From: an uncultured Campylobacter sp.
GTDB lineage: Bacteria; Campylobacterota; Campylobacteria; Campylobacterales; Campylobacteraceae
Direction: 5' to 3'
Length of the DNA stretch: 5,189 nt
Assembly: GCF_937997465.1 (NCBI RefSeq)
Contig: NZ_CALKTQ010000281.1
Span: 1 to 5,189, forward strand
The notes under the pieces: generated by a model
What the model saw: the letters and a program-made list of their open reading frames with translations, nothing else
Told to the model about the DNA's origin: nothing
The model's database searches: none
Part shown: positions 1 to 5,189 of the stretch, in pieces
Layout: every line of letters starts with the position of its first letter
How positions within the stretch are numbered: the first letter of the stretch is position 1
Position numbers and translations under genes: made by a program

Positions 1-52
1 TATTTCTTAATTGGTTTCAAGGTTTTAAAATTTGAAATGCAAATTTACGGCG

Positions 53-439
53 TCAAATTTTACTCTGACCGCCTTGCATTTCTAAAATTCGCGCGCTTAT
101 TTGCATTATCTGCGCAAAAACCGCTCCCTTTTGCGTTTCGAGCGAGGCCGCCATATCTTTTGCGTATGGATTTTTGCTCGTTTTTACTCGCTTTATCGCG
201 GCTTCAAGCTCTTTTAGCCGTTTTTGTAGTTTTTCTAGCTGTTTTTTTAAGATATTTGCGCTGCTTTCTGCCTCGTTTGCGCCGCTAGGCAAATTTGACG
301 CGCCGCGCAAGATATCGCCCCTATCGCCGCTTTTTAAATTTAGCGCGCCCGCATTTAAATTTGCCGCGCTAGCTGCCGCAGAGCTTTTGCCGACGCTCAT
401 CAAATTTGAGTTTAAATTTATGTTTAGTTTTACATCCAT
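53..439 (-). CDS. Small coiled-coil protein, FlxA-like (tentative)
   Basis: Predicted 128-residue protein with no signal peptide, membrane segment or cysteine. Residues 1-56 are low-complexity and rich in Ala, Ser, Asn and Leu. Residues 57-86 (Leu68, Leu71, Leu75, Leu78) and about 92-122 look like two amphipathic helices joined by a turn at KNPYA (89-93). This layout, a disordered N-terminus followed by Lys/Glu/Gln/Leu-rich coiled coil, resembles the FlxA-like family; E. coli flxA is a flagellar sigma-factor-dependent gene of unknown function. The ATG at 439 is preferred because AAAGG lies 7 bases upstream and a promoter-like sequence lies just before that. The frame stays open to a TTG at 571, but that extension runs through the fumC terminator and has no ribosome site. 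A sigma-28-like promoter suggests flagellar co-regulation, possibly a secreted or filament-associated factor (inference). The family call rests on composition and architecture, so an unrelated coiled-coil protein is possible; that the gene is real is more certain. Confidence 0.62.
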   Translation of the reverse strand: MDVKLNINLNSNLMSVGKSSAAASAANLNAGALNLKSGDRGDILRGASNLPSGANEAESSANILKKQLEKLQKRLKELEAAIKRVKTSKNPYAKDMAASLETQKGAVFAQIMQISARILEMQGGQSKI

Positions 440-446
440 CGCTGTG

Positions 447-451
447 CCTTT
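447..451 (-). promoter_or_regulatory. Ribosome binding site of the small coiled-coil gene
   Basis: On the minus strand AAAGG is followed by 7 bases and then the ATG at 439-437. This Shine-Dalgarno match at normal spacing decides the start in favour of 439 over the upstream in-frame TTG at 571. Confidence 0.6.
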
Positions 452-460
452 AAATTTAAA

Positions 461-489
461 AGTATATCGGCAAATTTGAGTAAAATTTA
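461..489 (-). promoter_or_regulatory. Putative sigma-28 (FliA) promoter with overlapping sigma-70 -10
   Basis: Read on the minus strand, TAAATTTT (489-482), a 10-base gap and GCCGATAT (471-464) resemble the FliA consensus TAAAGTTT-N11-GCCGATAA; the core CGATAT also fits the -10 reported for Campylobacter flagellar sigma-28 genes. Spacing is one base short, and the TAAATTTT half is weak evidence because such AT words are common here. A TATACT (466-461) overlaps the -10, so sigma-70 use is the alternative. Either reading puts the transcript start near 454-457 and leaves a leader of about 15-18 bases carrying the ribosome site. Confidence 0.45.
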
Positions 490-535
490 AGGCGCAACCG
501 TAAATTTCGCTCTCAAATTTATGGATTTTAAAGAA

Positions 536-568
536 GGCTCGGCAAAATCGCCCAAATCCCGCCGAGCC
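536..568 (-). terminator. Second hairpin downstream of fumC, possible back-up terminator
   Basis: A perfect 8-base inverted repeat, ggctcggc at 536-543 and gccgagcc at 561-568, encloses a 17-base loop. On the minus strand it is followed by TTCTTT, a moderately U-rich tail, so it could terminate any read-through past the stronger hairpin at 570-604. The long loop and imperfect tail make it weaker. Its arms share the gccgag core with the neighbouring hairpin. Confidence 0.4.
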
Positions 569-569
569 C

Positions 570-604
570 AAAAAGCAAAGCGCCGAGTTTACTCCTTCGG
601 CGCT
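570..604 (-). terminator. Intrinsic terminator of fumC, overlapping its stop codon
   Basis: On the minus strand AGCGCCGA (604-597) pairs with TCGGCGCT (586-579) to form a GC-rich 8-base-pair stem with a 10-base loop, followed by the U-rich tail TTTGCTTTTT (579-570). The fumC stop codon (591-589) sits in the loop and the 5' arm lies in the last codons of fumC. Position, stem and tail all fit a Rho-independent terminator for leftward transcription. Confidence 0.75.
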
Positions 605-2016
605 ATCATATCCTCAGGCACCACCCACGCGTCAAATTCCTCGGCGGTTAGTATGCCCGATTTTATCGCTTCCTCACGCAGCGTAGTGCCGTTATGGTGC
701 GCAGTTTTGGCGATCTTGGCGGCATTTGCGTAGCCGATGTGCGGATTTAGCGCGGTTACGAGCATCAGGCTCTCGTGCAGTAGCTTGTCGATTTTTGCGG
801 CATTTGCCGTGATACCGCACGCGCAGTGTTTCTCAAAGCTGTTCATAGCGTCGCTTAGCAAGCGGATGATTTGGATGAGGTTGTAGGTAAGCACCGGCTT
901 AAAGACGTTTAGTTCGAAGTTGCCCTGGCTTGCGGCAACGGAGATCGCGACATGGTTGCCCATCACCTGCGCGGCGACCATCGTGACGGCTTCGCACTGC
1001 GTCGGATTTACCTTGCCCGGCATTATCGAGCTTCCGGGCTCATTTTCGGGGATGTTTATCTCGCCGATACCGCATCTTGGCCCGCTTGCCAGCCAGCGCA
1101 CGTCGTTTGCGATCTTCATCAAATTTGCCGCCAGGCCGTTTAGCGCGCCGCTTAAAAATACCTCGGCATCGTGGCTGGTTAGGCCGTGAAATTTATTCGG
1201 ATGGGATTTAAATTTAAACGCCGTGCCCGTTAGCGCGTTTAGCTCGTCGCTTACCATCTCGCTAAATTTCGGGTGCGAGTTTAGCCCAGTGCCTACCGCG
1301 GTACCGCCGATAGCAAGTTCTTCTAAAAACGGCATAGTAGCGAGGATCTGCGCCTTGCTCGCCTTTAGCATATGCGCGTAGCCGCTAAATTCCTGTCCGA
1401 GCGTGAGCGGCGTGGCGTCTTGCAGGTGAGTGCGGCCGATCTTTACGATTTTTGCAAACTCGGCGGTCTTTTTATCCAGCGTCGCTTCTAATTTTTCGAT
1501 CGCGGGCAGTAGCTTTTTTTGAAGCTCTAGCACAAAGGCTATTCGCATCGCCGTAGGATAGGTGTCGTTTGAGCTCTGACCTTTATTTACGTGATCGTTT
1601 GGATGCACGAATTTTGCGTCTCTCGCATCCAGTGCCGCCTTATCGCGGAAATTTAGCCCCAAAATCTCCATCGCGCGGTTTGAAACGACCTCGTTTAAAT
1701 TCATATTCGACTGCGTGCCCGAGCCCGTCTGCCACACGACTAGAGGGAAATTTCCGTCCAGCTTGCCGTTTAAAATTTCATCGCACGCCTGCGCGATCGC
1801 CTCGGTGCGAGGCTCATCTAGTCGGCCCAGCTTACGATTAACAAGCGCGCACGCCTTTTTTAGGTAGGCAAAACCCTCTATGACCTCTCTTGGCATCGTC
1901 TCCAGCCCTACTCCGATCTCGAAATTTTCATGGCTGCGCTGCGTCTGCGCTCCCCAATATTTGTCGTTTGGAACCTTTACCTCGCCCATCGTGTCTTTTT
2001 CTATTCTATATTCCAT
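589..2016 (-). CDS. fumC: Class II fumarate hydratase (fumarase C)
   Basis: Iron-independent cytoplasmic fumarase that interconverts fumarate and L-malate in the TCA cycle; the family works as a homotetramer. The 475-residue product is full length (E. coli FumC is 467) and aligns with FumC from end to end. Visible motifs are WGAQTQRS (21-28), GSGTQSNMN (98-106), HPNDHVNKGQSSND (138-151), GRTHLQDATPL (194-204, with the conserved catalytic His197), ASGPRCGIGEI (310-320) and the superfamily signature GSSIMPGKVNP (328-338, including the active-site serine loop). The IPENEPGSS context and overall similarity favour fumarase over aspartase. Compared with E. coli there are about eight extra residues before the HPND motif (around 120-136). 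The ATG at 2016 has AAGGAG 8 bases upstream. The gene has its own promoter and ends in a terminator, so it is probably monocistronic. No frameshift or missing key residue is seen. Confidence 0.97.
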   Translation of the reverse strand: MEYRIEKDTMGEVKVPNDKYWGAQTQRSHENFEIGVGLETMPREVIEGFAYLKKACALVNRKLGRLDEPRTEAIAQACDEILNGKLDGNFPLVVWQTGSGTQSNMNLNEVVSNRAMEILGLNFRDKAALDARDAKFVHPNDHVNKGQSSNDTYPTAMRIAFVLELQKKLLPAIEKLEATLDKKTAEFAKIVKIGRTHLQDATPLTLGQEFSGYAHMLKASKAQILATMPFLEELAIGGTAVGTGLNSHPKFSEMVSDELNALTGTAFKFKSHPNKFHGLTSHDAEVFLSGALNGLAANLMKIANDVRWLASGPRCGIGEINIPENEPGSSIMPGKVNPTQCEAVTMVAAQVMGNHVAISVAASQGNFELNVFKPVLTYNLIQIIRLLSDAMNSFEKHCACGITANAAKIDKLLHESLMLVTALNPHIGYANAAKIAKTAHHNGTTLREEAIKSGILTAEEFDAWVVPEDMIAPKE

Positions 2017-2024
2017 GCCTTTAT

Positions 2025-2030
2025 CTCCTT
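2025..2030 (-). promoter_or_regulatory. Ribosome binding site of fumC
   Basis: AAGGAG on the minus strand, 8 bases before the ATG at 2016-2014, is a near-perfect Shine-Dalgarno sequence and fixes the fumC start. Confidence 0.85.
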
Positions 2031-2050
2031 TACTTAAATTAGTATTTGAA

Positions 2051-2056
2051 ATTATA
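2051..2056 (-). promoter_or_regulatory. fumC promoter -10 element
   Basis: A perfect TATAAT on the minus strand, within TGATATATAAT, predicts a transcript start near 2044 and a leader of about 28 bases that includes the AAGGAG. No TTGACA-like -35 is present at the usual distance, which is normal for Campylobacter sigma-70 promoters; the upstream DNA is AT-rich. Confidence 0.65.
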
Positions 2057-2105
2057 TATCAATTATCATAAATTTAATCTTTCGAGATTTTACGCGCAAA
2101 TTCGA

Positions 2106-2111
2106 TATAAT
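2106..2111 (+). promoter_or_regulatory. pbpC promoter -10 element, predicting a leaderless transcript
   Basis: A perfect TATAAT lies six bases before the pbpC ATG at 2118. Upstream are T-rich patches (around 2073-2082 and 2087-2091) typical of Campylobacter promoters, with no clear -35. The usual -10 to start distance places the first transcribed base at or within a base or two of the A of ATG. No Shine-Dalgarno sequence exists between this element and the ATG. Confidence 0.6.
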
Positions 2112-2117
2112 CGCGAA

Positions 2118-4286
2118 ATGAAAAGAGTTTTAGCTAAATTTATCAAATTTTCCGCCACCTTTGCCCTGCTTTGCTTTGTAGCTTTTTTGGTGCTTGACTT
2201 TGCCTATCCGCTCGACGTCAAAGCGCTAAAGCGGGAAAATTCGTTCATACTTTTTGATAAAAACGGCCGTATCGTCGCCCTTCGGCCGAGCAGCGACGAA
2301 ATTTGGAGATTTGAGGCTAAAAACATACCGCAAACGCTAAAAGATAGCGTTCTTTTGTTTGAGGATAAATTTTTCTACTACCACATCGGCGTAAATCCCT
2401 TTGCCATGATCCGCGCGGCCGCGCACAACCTCACGCATAAAAACCGCATCGGCGCCTCCACGATCACGATGCAAGTCGCGCGCATGATGAAGCGAGAGGA
2501 GCGCACCTACGCGAACAAATTTAAAGAAATCTTTACCGCGCTTCAGCTAGAGTGGCACTATAGCAAAGACGAGATTTTAAATTTTTACTTTAACCTCGCT
2601 CCATACGGCGGAAATATCGAGGGTGCGGCGGCTGCGGCGAGGTTTTATTTCGGCAAAGATTTAAGTGAGCTTAGTATCGCCGAGTGCGCACTTTTAAGCA
2701 CGATCCCAAAAAATCCAAACGCCAACCGCCTAGATAAAAAATCAAACATCAATGCGCTAAAAAACCGCGTCGCAAAGCTGCTTTATAAAGCTGGCGTGAT
2801 AGATCAAAGCGCATTTCAAAGGGCACAAAGAGAGCCTTTTAAAAACAAACGCTATGACGCCGTTTATAAGGCCAGGCACTACGCCGCGCAAGCTCTAAAA
2901 AACGGCGTTACGCACTCAAATTTAGATCTAAATTTGCAAATTTTACTAGAAAACGCGCTAAAAAATACGGCTACCTCGCTAAAATCAAAAGACGCCTACA
3001 ACGCCGCAGGAATAATAATCGACAACAAAAATATGAGCGTGGCGGCATACGTGGGCTCACACGACTGGCACGCTCCGCAGGGGCAAAACGACGGCGTAAC
3101 GATGAGCAGAAACGTGGGCTCGACGCTAAAGCCGTTTATATTTTCGCTAGGGCTTGACGAGGGTTTCATCACGCCAAAAAGCCAGATGATAGATACAGAA
3201 ATTTTCCTCGGAGAGTACGTACCCAAAAACTACGACAGCAGGTTTTTTGGTATCATCTCAGCGACCGAGGCGCTAGCGCTTAGCCTAAATATCCCGGCCG
3301 TTAGCCTAAACAACAAATTAGGCGAAAAATCTCTTTACGAGCTGCTTTCACGCGTGCATTTGGTGAGCAATTCAAAGGAATTTTACGCCGACAGTATCGC
3401 GCTTGGAAGCGCAGAGATGAGCTTACTAAATTTAGCCCACCTCTACACGATCTACGCAAATGGCGGCGAGCTAAAACCGCTAGAGGTTGCCGGCAAGACG
3501 GTACTAGGCTACGGACGGCTAATCAGCCCGCAAAGCGCGTATCTAACCTCAAAAATGCTCTCAAGCGCGTCAAGAAGCTATCTGGGCGTCGCGTGGCAAT
3601 ACGCAAAAGACACGCCTCAAATCGCCTTTAAAACCGGCACCAGCTACGGTTCGCGCGATATCTATACGATCGGCGTAAATAACGACTACACGGTCGCGGT
3701 TTGGTTTGGCAACTTTAGCGGCAAAAAGACGCAAAATTTAAGCGGATTTAGCGACGCGTCTCGCACAGTTTTTGACATCTTTAAGCTGCTAGCTCAAAAA
3801 CAAAAATTATCTTTCATGAGCGCGCCAGGCGGCATTGAGTCCCAAAAAACCTGCCTTGACGCGTTTAAATTTAAAGAGTGCAGAGACAAGGAGGACGACT
3901 GGCAGATAGAGGGCGTTACGCCAAAGGATATCTGCGAGAGTATCAGGGGCGATGAAGTAGGATTTTTACTAAAAAACGGCGCGATTACTCAAGAAGATAT
4001 CAAAGAAAGTCCTTGTTACTATAAATTTAAAAGCTATAAACCTCTCGTTGCAACGCCGTCAAATAATCAAATTCTGCTGAGCGATGAGAATTTAACCAAA
4101 GTTATGCTAAAATGTTACGCGTATATCGGCGATGAGATATATCTCAAGATCGACGAAAACGAGTGGAAAAAAGTAAACAACGCGAGCGAAAATACCTTAA
4201 ATTTAACGCAAGGCAAACACAAGCTCGGGTGTCTGGATGAAAATTCGAATTTAAGCGAAATCAATATCGAAATAAGGAGGTTTTAA
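2118..4286 (+). CDS. pbpC: Penicillin-binding protein 1C (bifunctional class A PBP)
   Basis: Builds peptidoglycan in the periplasm: the GT51 domain polymerises lipid II and the transpeptidase domain cross-links peptides. The 722-residue product (E. coli PBP1C is 770) has a short basic N-terminus and one membrane anchor (about 9-29). The glycosyltransferase shows EDKFFYYHIG (82-91, catalytic Glu82), GASTITMQ (112-119), Glu137 in KFKEI and PYGGN (162-166). The transpeptidase has all three motifs: STLK (335-338, nucleophile Ser335), SLN (389-391) and KTG (505-507). The last 80 or so residues resemble the PBP1C C-terminal domain. Six cysteines (579, 587, 605, 633, 666, 705) cluster after the transpeptidase and could form disulfides. 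The ATG at 2118 is chosen because it puts a typical membrane anchor right at the N-terminus; an in-frame TTG at 2046 would add 24 residues but has no ribosome site and precedes the promoter. The TAA overlaps the next start codon by one base, so the two genes form an operon. Confidence 0.93.
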   Translation: MKRVLAKFIKFSATFALLCFVAFLVLDFAYPLDVKALKRENSFILFDKNGRIVALRPSSDEIWRFEAKNIPQTLKDSVLLFEDKFFYYHIGVNPFAMIRAAAHNLTHKNRIGASTITMQVARMMKREERTYANKFKEIFTALQLEWHYSKDEILNFYFNLAPYGGNIEGAAAAARFYFGKDLSELSIAECALLSTIPKNPNANRLDKKSNINALKNRVAKLLYKAGVIDQSAFQRAQREPFKNKRYDAVYKARHYAAQALKNGVTHSNLDLNLQILLENALKNTATSLKSKDAYNAAGIIIDNKNMSVAAYVGSHDWHAPQGQNDGVTMSRNVGSTLKPFIFSLGLDEGFITPKSQMIDTEIFLGEYVPKNYDSRFFGIISATEALALSLNIPAVSLNNKLGEKSLYELLSRVHLVSNSKEFYADSIALGSAEMSLLNLAHLYTIYANGGELKPLEVAGKTVLGYGRLISPQSAYLTSKMLSSASRSYLGVAWQYAKDTPQIAFKTGTSYGSRDIYTIGVNNDYTVAVWFGNFSGKKTQNLSGFSDASRTVFDIFKLLAQKQKLSFMSAPGGIESQKTCLDAFKFKECRDKEDDWQIEGVTPKDICESIRGDEVGFLLKNGAITQEDIKESPCYYKFKSYKPLVATPSNNQILLSDENLTKVMLKCYAYIGDEIYLKIDENEWKKVNNASENTLNLTQGKHKLGCLDENSNLSEINIEIRRF
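4274..4280 (+). promoter_or_regulatory. Ribosome binding site of the alpha-2-macroglobulin gene inside pbpC
   Basis: AAGGAGG, embedded in the last codons of pbpC, is followed by 5 bases and the ATG at 4286. This strong site, together with the one-base stop/start overlap (TAATG), supports both the start choice and translational coupling to pbpC. Confidence 0.85.
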
Positions 4287-5189
4287 TGCGTTTAAAGCTA
4301 GTCGGCTTAAGCCTAAGCTGCATCTTGGCAGCAAATTTAAGCGCCTTTACGCTTGACGGTTCAAGCAGGGCGTTAGACGACGGCTCGGTAAGCATTGGCG
4401 TAAAATACGCCCAAAACGAACAGTCTCTCATCGGCAAGGTCACACACAAAAAAATAATCGAGTGTTCGCCCGAGATAACGGGAGCCTTTGAGTATGGATC
4501 AGACTCGATTTTCTTTTACCCTAAAAAGCCTCTTGCAAAAGGCGTAAGCTACTCGTGCAAAAAAGGCGATAGTAAGGTTAAATTTTACGGCGGAGATTTC
4601 GTGCTATCAAATATGATCGAGTACTCCGGAGATACCTTTTTAGCGGTATTTAACGACGAGGTTAGCGAGGATGAGTTTGCCGCGAATTTTAAAATTTACG
4701 ACAAGCAAAATTTAGCCAAACAAAACATCAAATATAAAATCGTAGCCAAAACGCCTAAAAGCTTTCAGATAAAGTTACTTGAAAGCGGCGACAATTTAGT
4801 ATTTTCGGTTTCTAAAAACCTCAAAAATACTTCGGGTATAAATTTGGCCGATAGTTTTGAGGTCGTGCAAAAAGTCTCAAATCCAGATGAAAATTTCGTC
4901 GATAAGCCAAAAGCCAAGACTATGTTTTTAAACGAAGTCGAAGGCATCAGCCTAGATAACGGCAAACTAGCGGCTAGACTCTATCTTAAAGATTGGATAG
5001 ATTCTGATAATGTTAAAAAATTTATCAAGGTTGATGGCGTAAATAGCTTTGAAGTTGGCGAAATGGAGTACACTAGCCACCAAGACGCCGACGGCGAGTA
5101 TTACTACTACTATATCGACATTACCAGTAAAGACTTCAAACCGCAGACAACATACAAAGTCACCTTCTATAAGGGCTTTGGCGACGACT
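4286..5189 (+). CDS. Alpha-2-macroglobulin family protein, N-terminal part (runs off the window)
   Basis: The first 301 residues are present and the frame is open at the right edge. Residues 1-20 form a signal peptide (basic MRLK, hydrophobic core, likely cut after Leu-Ser-Ala20). Cys12 lies in the core but SLSC is a poor lipobox, so a soluble periplasmic protein is favoured over a lipoprotein, unlike E. coli YfhM. Residues 61-91 (SPEITGAFEY ... FFYPKKPLAKGVSYSC) follow the pattern 'P-x-(IV)-x-G-x-(WF) ... F-x-P-x-x-P-L-x-x-G-x-x-Y' seen in early macroglobulin-like domains of bacterial alpha-2-macroglobulins. A later stretch, about 213-300, ends in DFKPQTTYKV and a KGFGD segment typical of the next domain. 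Cys60 and Cys91 flank the first motif and may form a disulfide. Bacterial members trap proteases, many through a thioester in a CxEQ motif; that region lies beyond the window. The tight link to pbpC is the strongest functional clue and matches the yfhM-pbpC pairing in E. coli, with gene order reversed. A five-tyrosine run sits at 272-276. Confidence 0.8.
   Translation, partial: MRLKLVGLSLSCILAANLSAFTLDGSSRALDDGSVSIGVKYAQNEQSLIGKVTHKKIIECSPEITGAFEYGSDSIFFYPKKPLAKGVSYSCKKGDSKVKFYGGDFVLSNMIEYSGDTFLAVFNDEVSEDEFAANFKIYDKQNLAKQNIKYKIVAKTPKSFQIKLLESGDNLVFSVSKNLKNTSGINLADSFEVVQKVSNPDENFVDKPKAKTMFLNEVEGISLDNGKLAARLYLKDWIDSDNVKKFIKVDGVNSFEVGEMEYTSHQDADGEYYYYYIDITSKDFKPQTTYKVTFYKGFGDD

Noticed and set aside
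15..37. Inverted repeat tttcaa/ttgaaa downstream of the small gene, considered as its terminator.
   Set aside because: The stem is only six AT-rich base pairs and no U-run follows on the minus strand, so it would not be a stable terminator.
440..571. N-terminal extension of the small coiled-coil gene to a TTG at 571 (172 residues).
   Set aside because: It overlaps the fumC terminator, lacks a ribosome site, and would place the promoter-like sequence and the AAAGG site inside the gene.
530..596. AGGAG at the end of fumC followed by a TTG and a 16-codon hydrophobic frame on the minus strand.
   Set aside because: It overlaps the terminator stem and U-tract, the spacing of about 13 bases is poor, and it is short enough to be chance; the AGGAG simply encodes the last Lys-Glu of fumC.
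920..1841. Plus-strand open frames opposite fumC (for example 920-1189 and 1569-1841).
   Set aside because: They are antisense to a clearly conserved enzyme, show no recognisable domain, and have no ribosome sites; open frames are expected opposite GC-richer coding DNA.
2046..2117. TTG start at 2046 adding 24 residues to PBP1C.
   Set aside because: There is no Shine-Dalgarno sequence, the extension would bury the promoter in coding sequence, and it puts a polar tail before an otherwise standard membrane anchor.
4319..4324. Cys12 of the alpha-2-macroglobulin protein as a lipidation site.
   Set aside because: The preceding residues Ser-Leu-Ser do not fit a lipobox well, the cysteine falls in the middle of the hydrophobic core, and a good signal peptidase I site (Leu-Ser-Ala) follows.
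5103..5117. Short TAC/TAT triplet run considered as a phase-variable repeat.
   Set aside because: It is only five codons with a mixed sequence, and triplet changes would keep the frame, so on/off switching is not expected.

Overview
The window looks like chromosomal DNA from a Campylobacter of the moderately GC-rich kind (C. showae, C. rectus or C. curvus type; species not resolvable by eye). The clues are Campylobacter-style promoters (a good TATAAT -10, no TTGACA -35, T-rich upstream DNA), very frequent AAATTT/TTTAAATTT words, tight gene packing, and the gene content. No tRNA, rRNA, CRISPR array, insertion sequence or phage gene was seen.

Left half (minus strand): fumC, a complete class II fumarase of the TCA cycle, is transcribed leftward. 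It ends in an intrinsic terminator whose hairpin contains the fumC stop codon; a second hairpin follows. Beyond it lies a small gene (128 residues from the preferred start) for an Ala/Ser/Asn-rich protein with two predicted coiled-coil helices, resembling the FlxA-like family. The sequence just upstream of this gene matches a flagellar sigma-28 (FliA) promoter, so it may belong to the late flagellar regulon.

Centre: about 100 bases between fumC and pbpC hold two back-to-back promoters. The fumC promoter drives a normal leader with an AAGGAG ribosome site. The pbpC promoter has its TATAAT only six bases before the best ATG, which predicts a leaderless mRNA.

Right half (plus strand): pbpC encodes a bifunctional class A penicillin-binding protein of the 1C type (membrane anchor, GT51 glycosyltransferase, transpeptidase, cysteine-rich C-terminal part). 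Its stop codon overlaps by one base the start of a gene for an exported alpha-2-macroglobulin-like protein, which runs off the right edge. This PBP1C/alpha-2-macroglobulin pairing is a known bacterial theme, thought to join periplasmic protease trapping with cell-wall repair. No wholly new system is evident. The most notable points are the putative sigma-28-controlled small gene, the leaderless pbpC start, the cysteine pattern in the periplasmic proteins, and the AAATTT enrichment.
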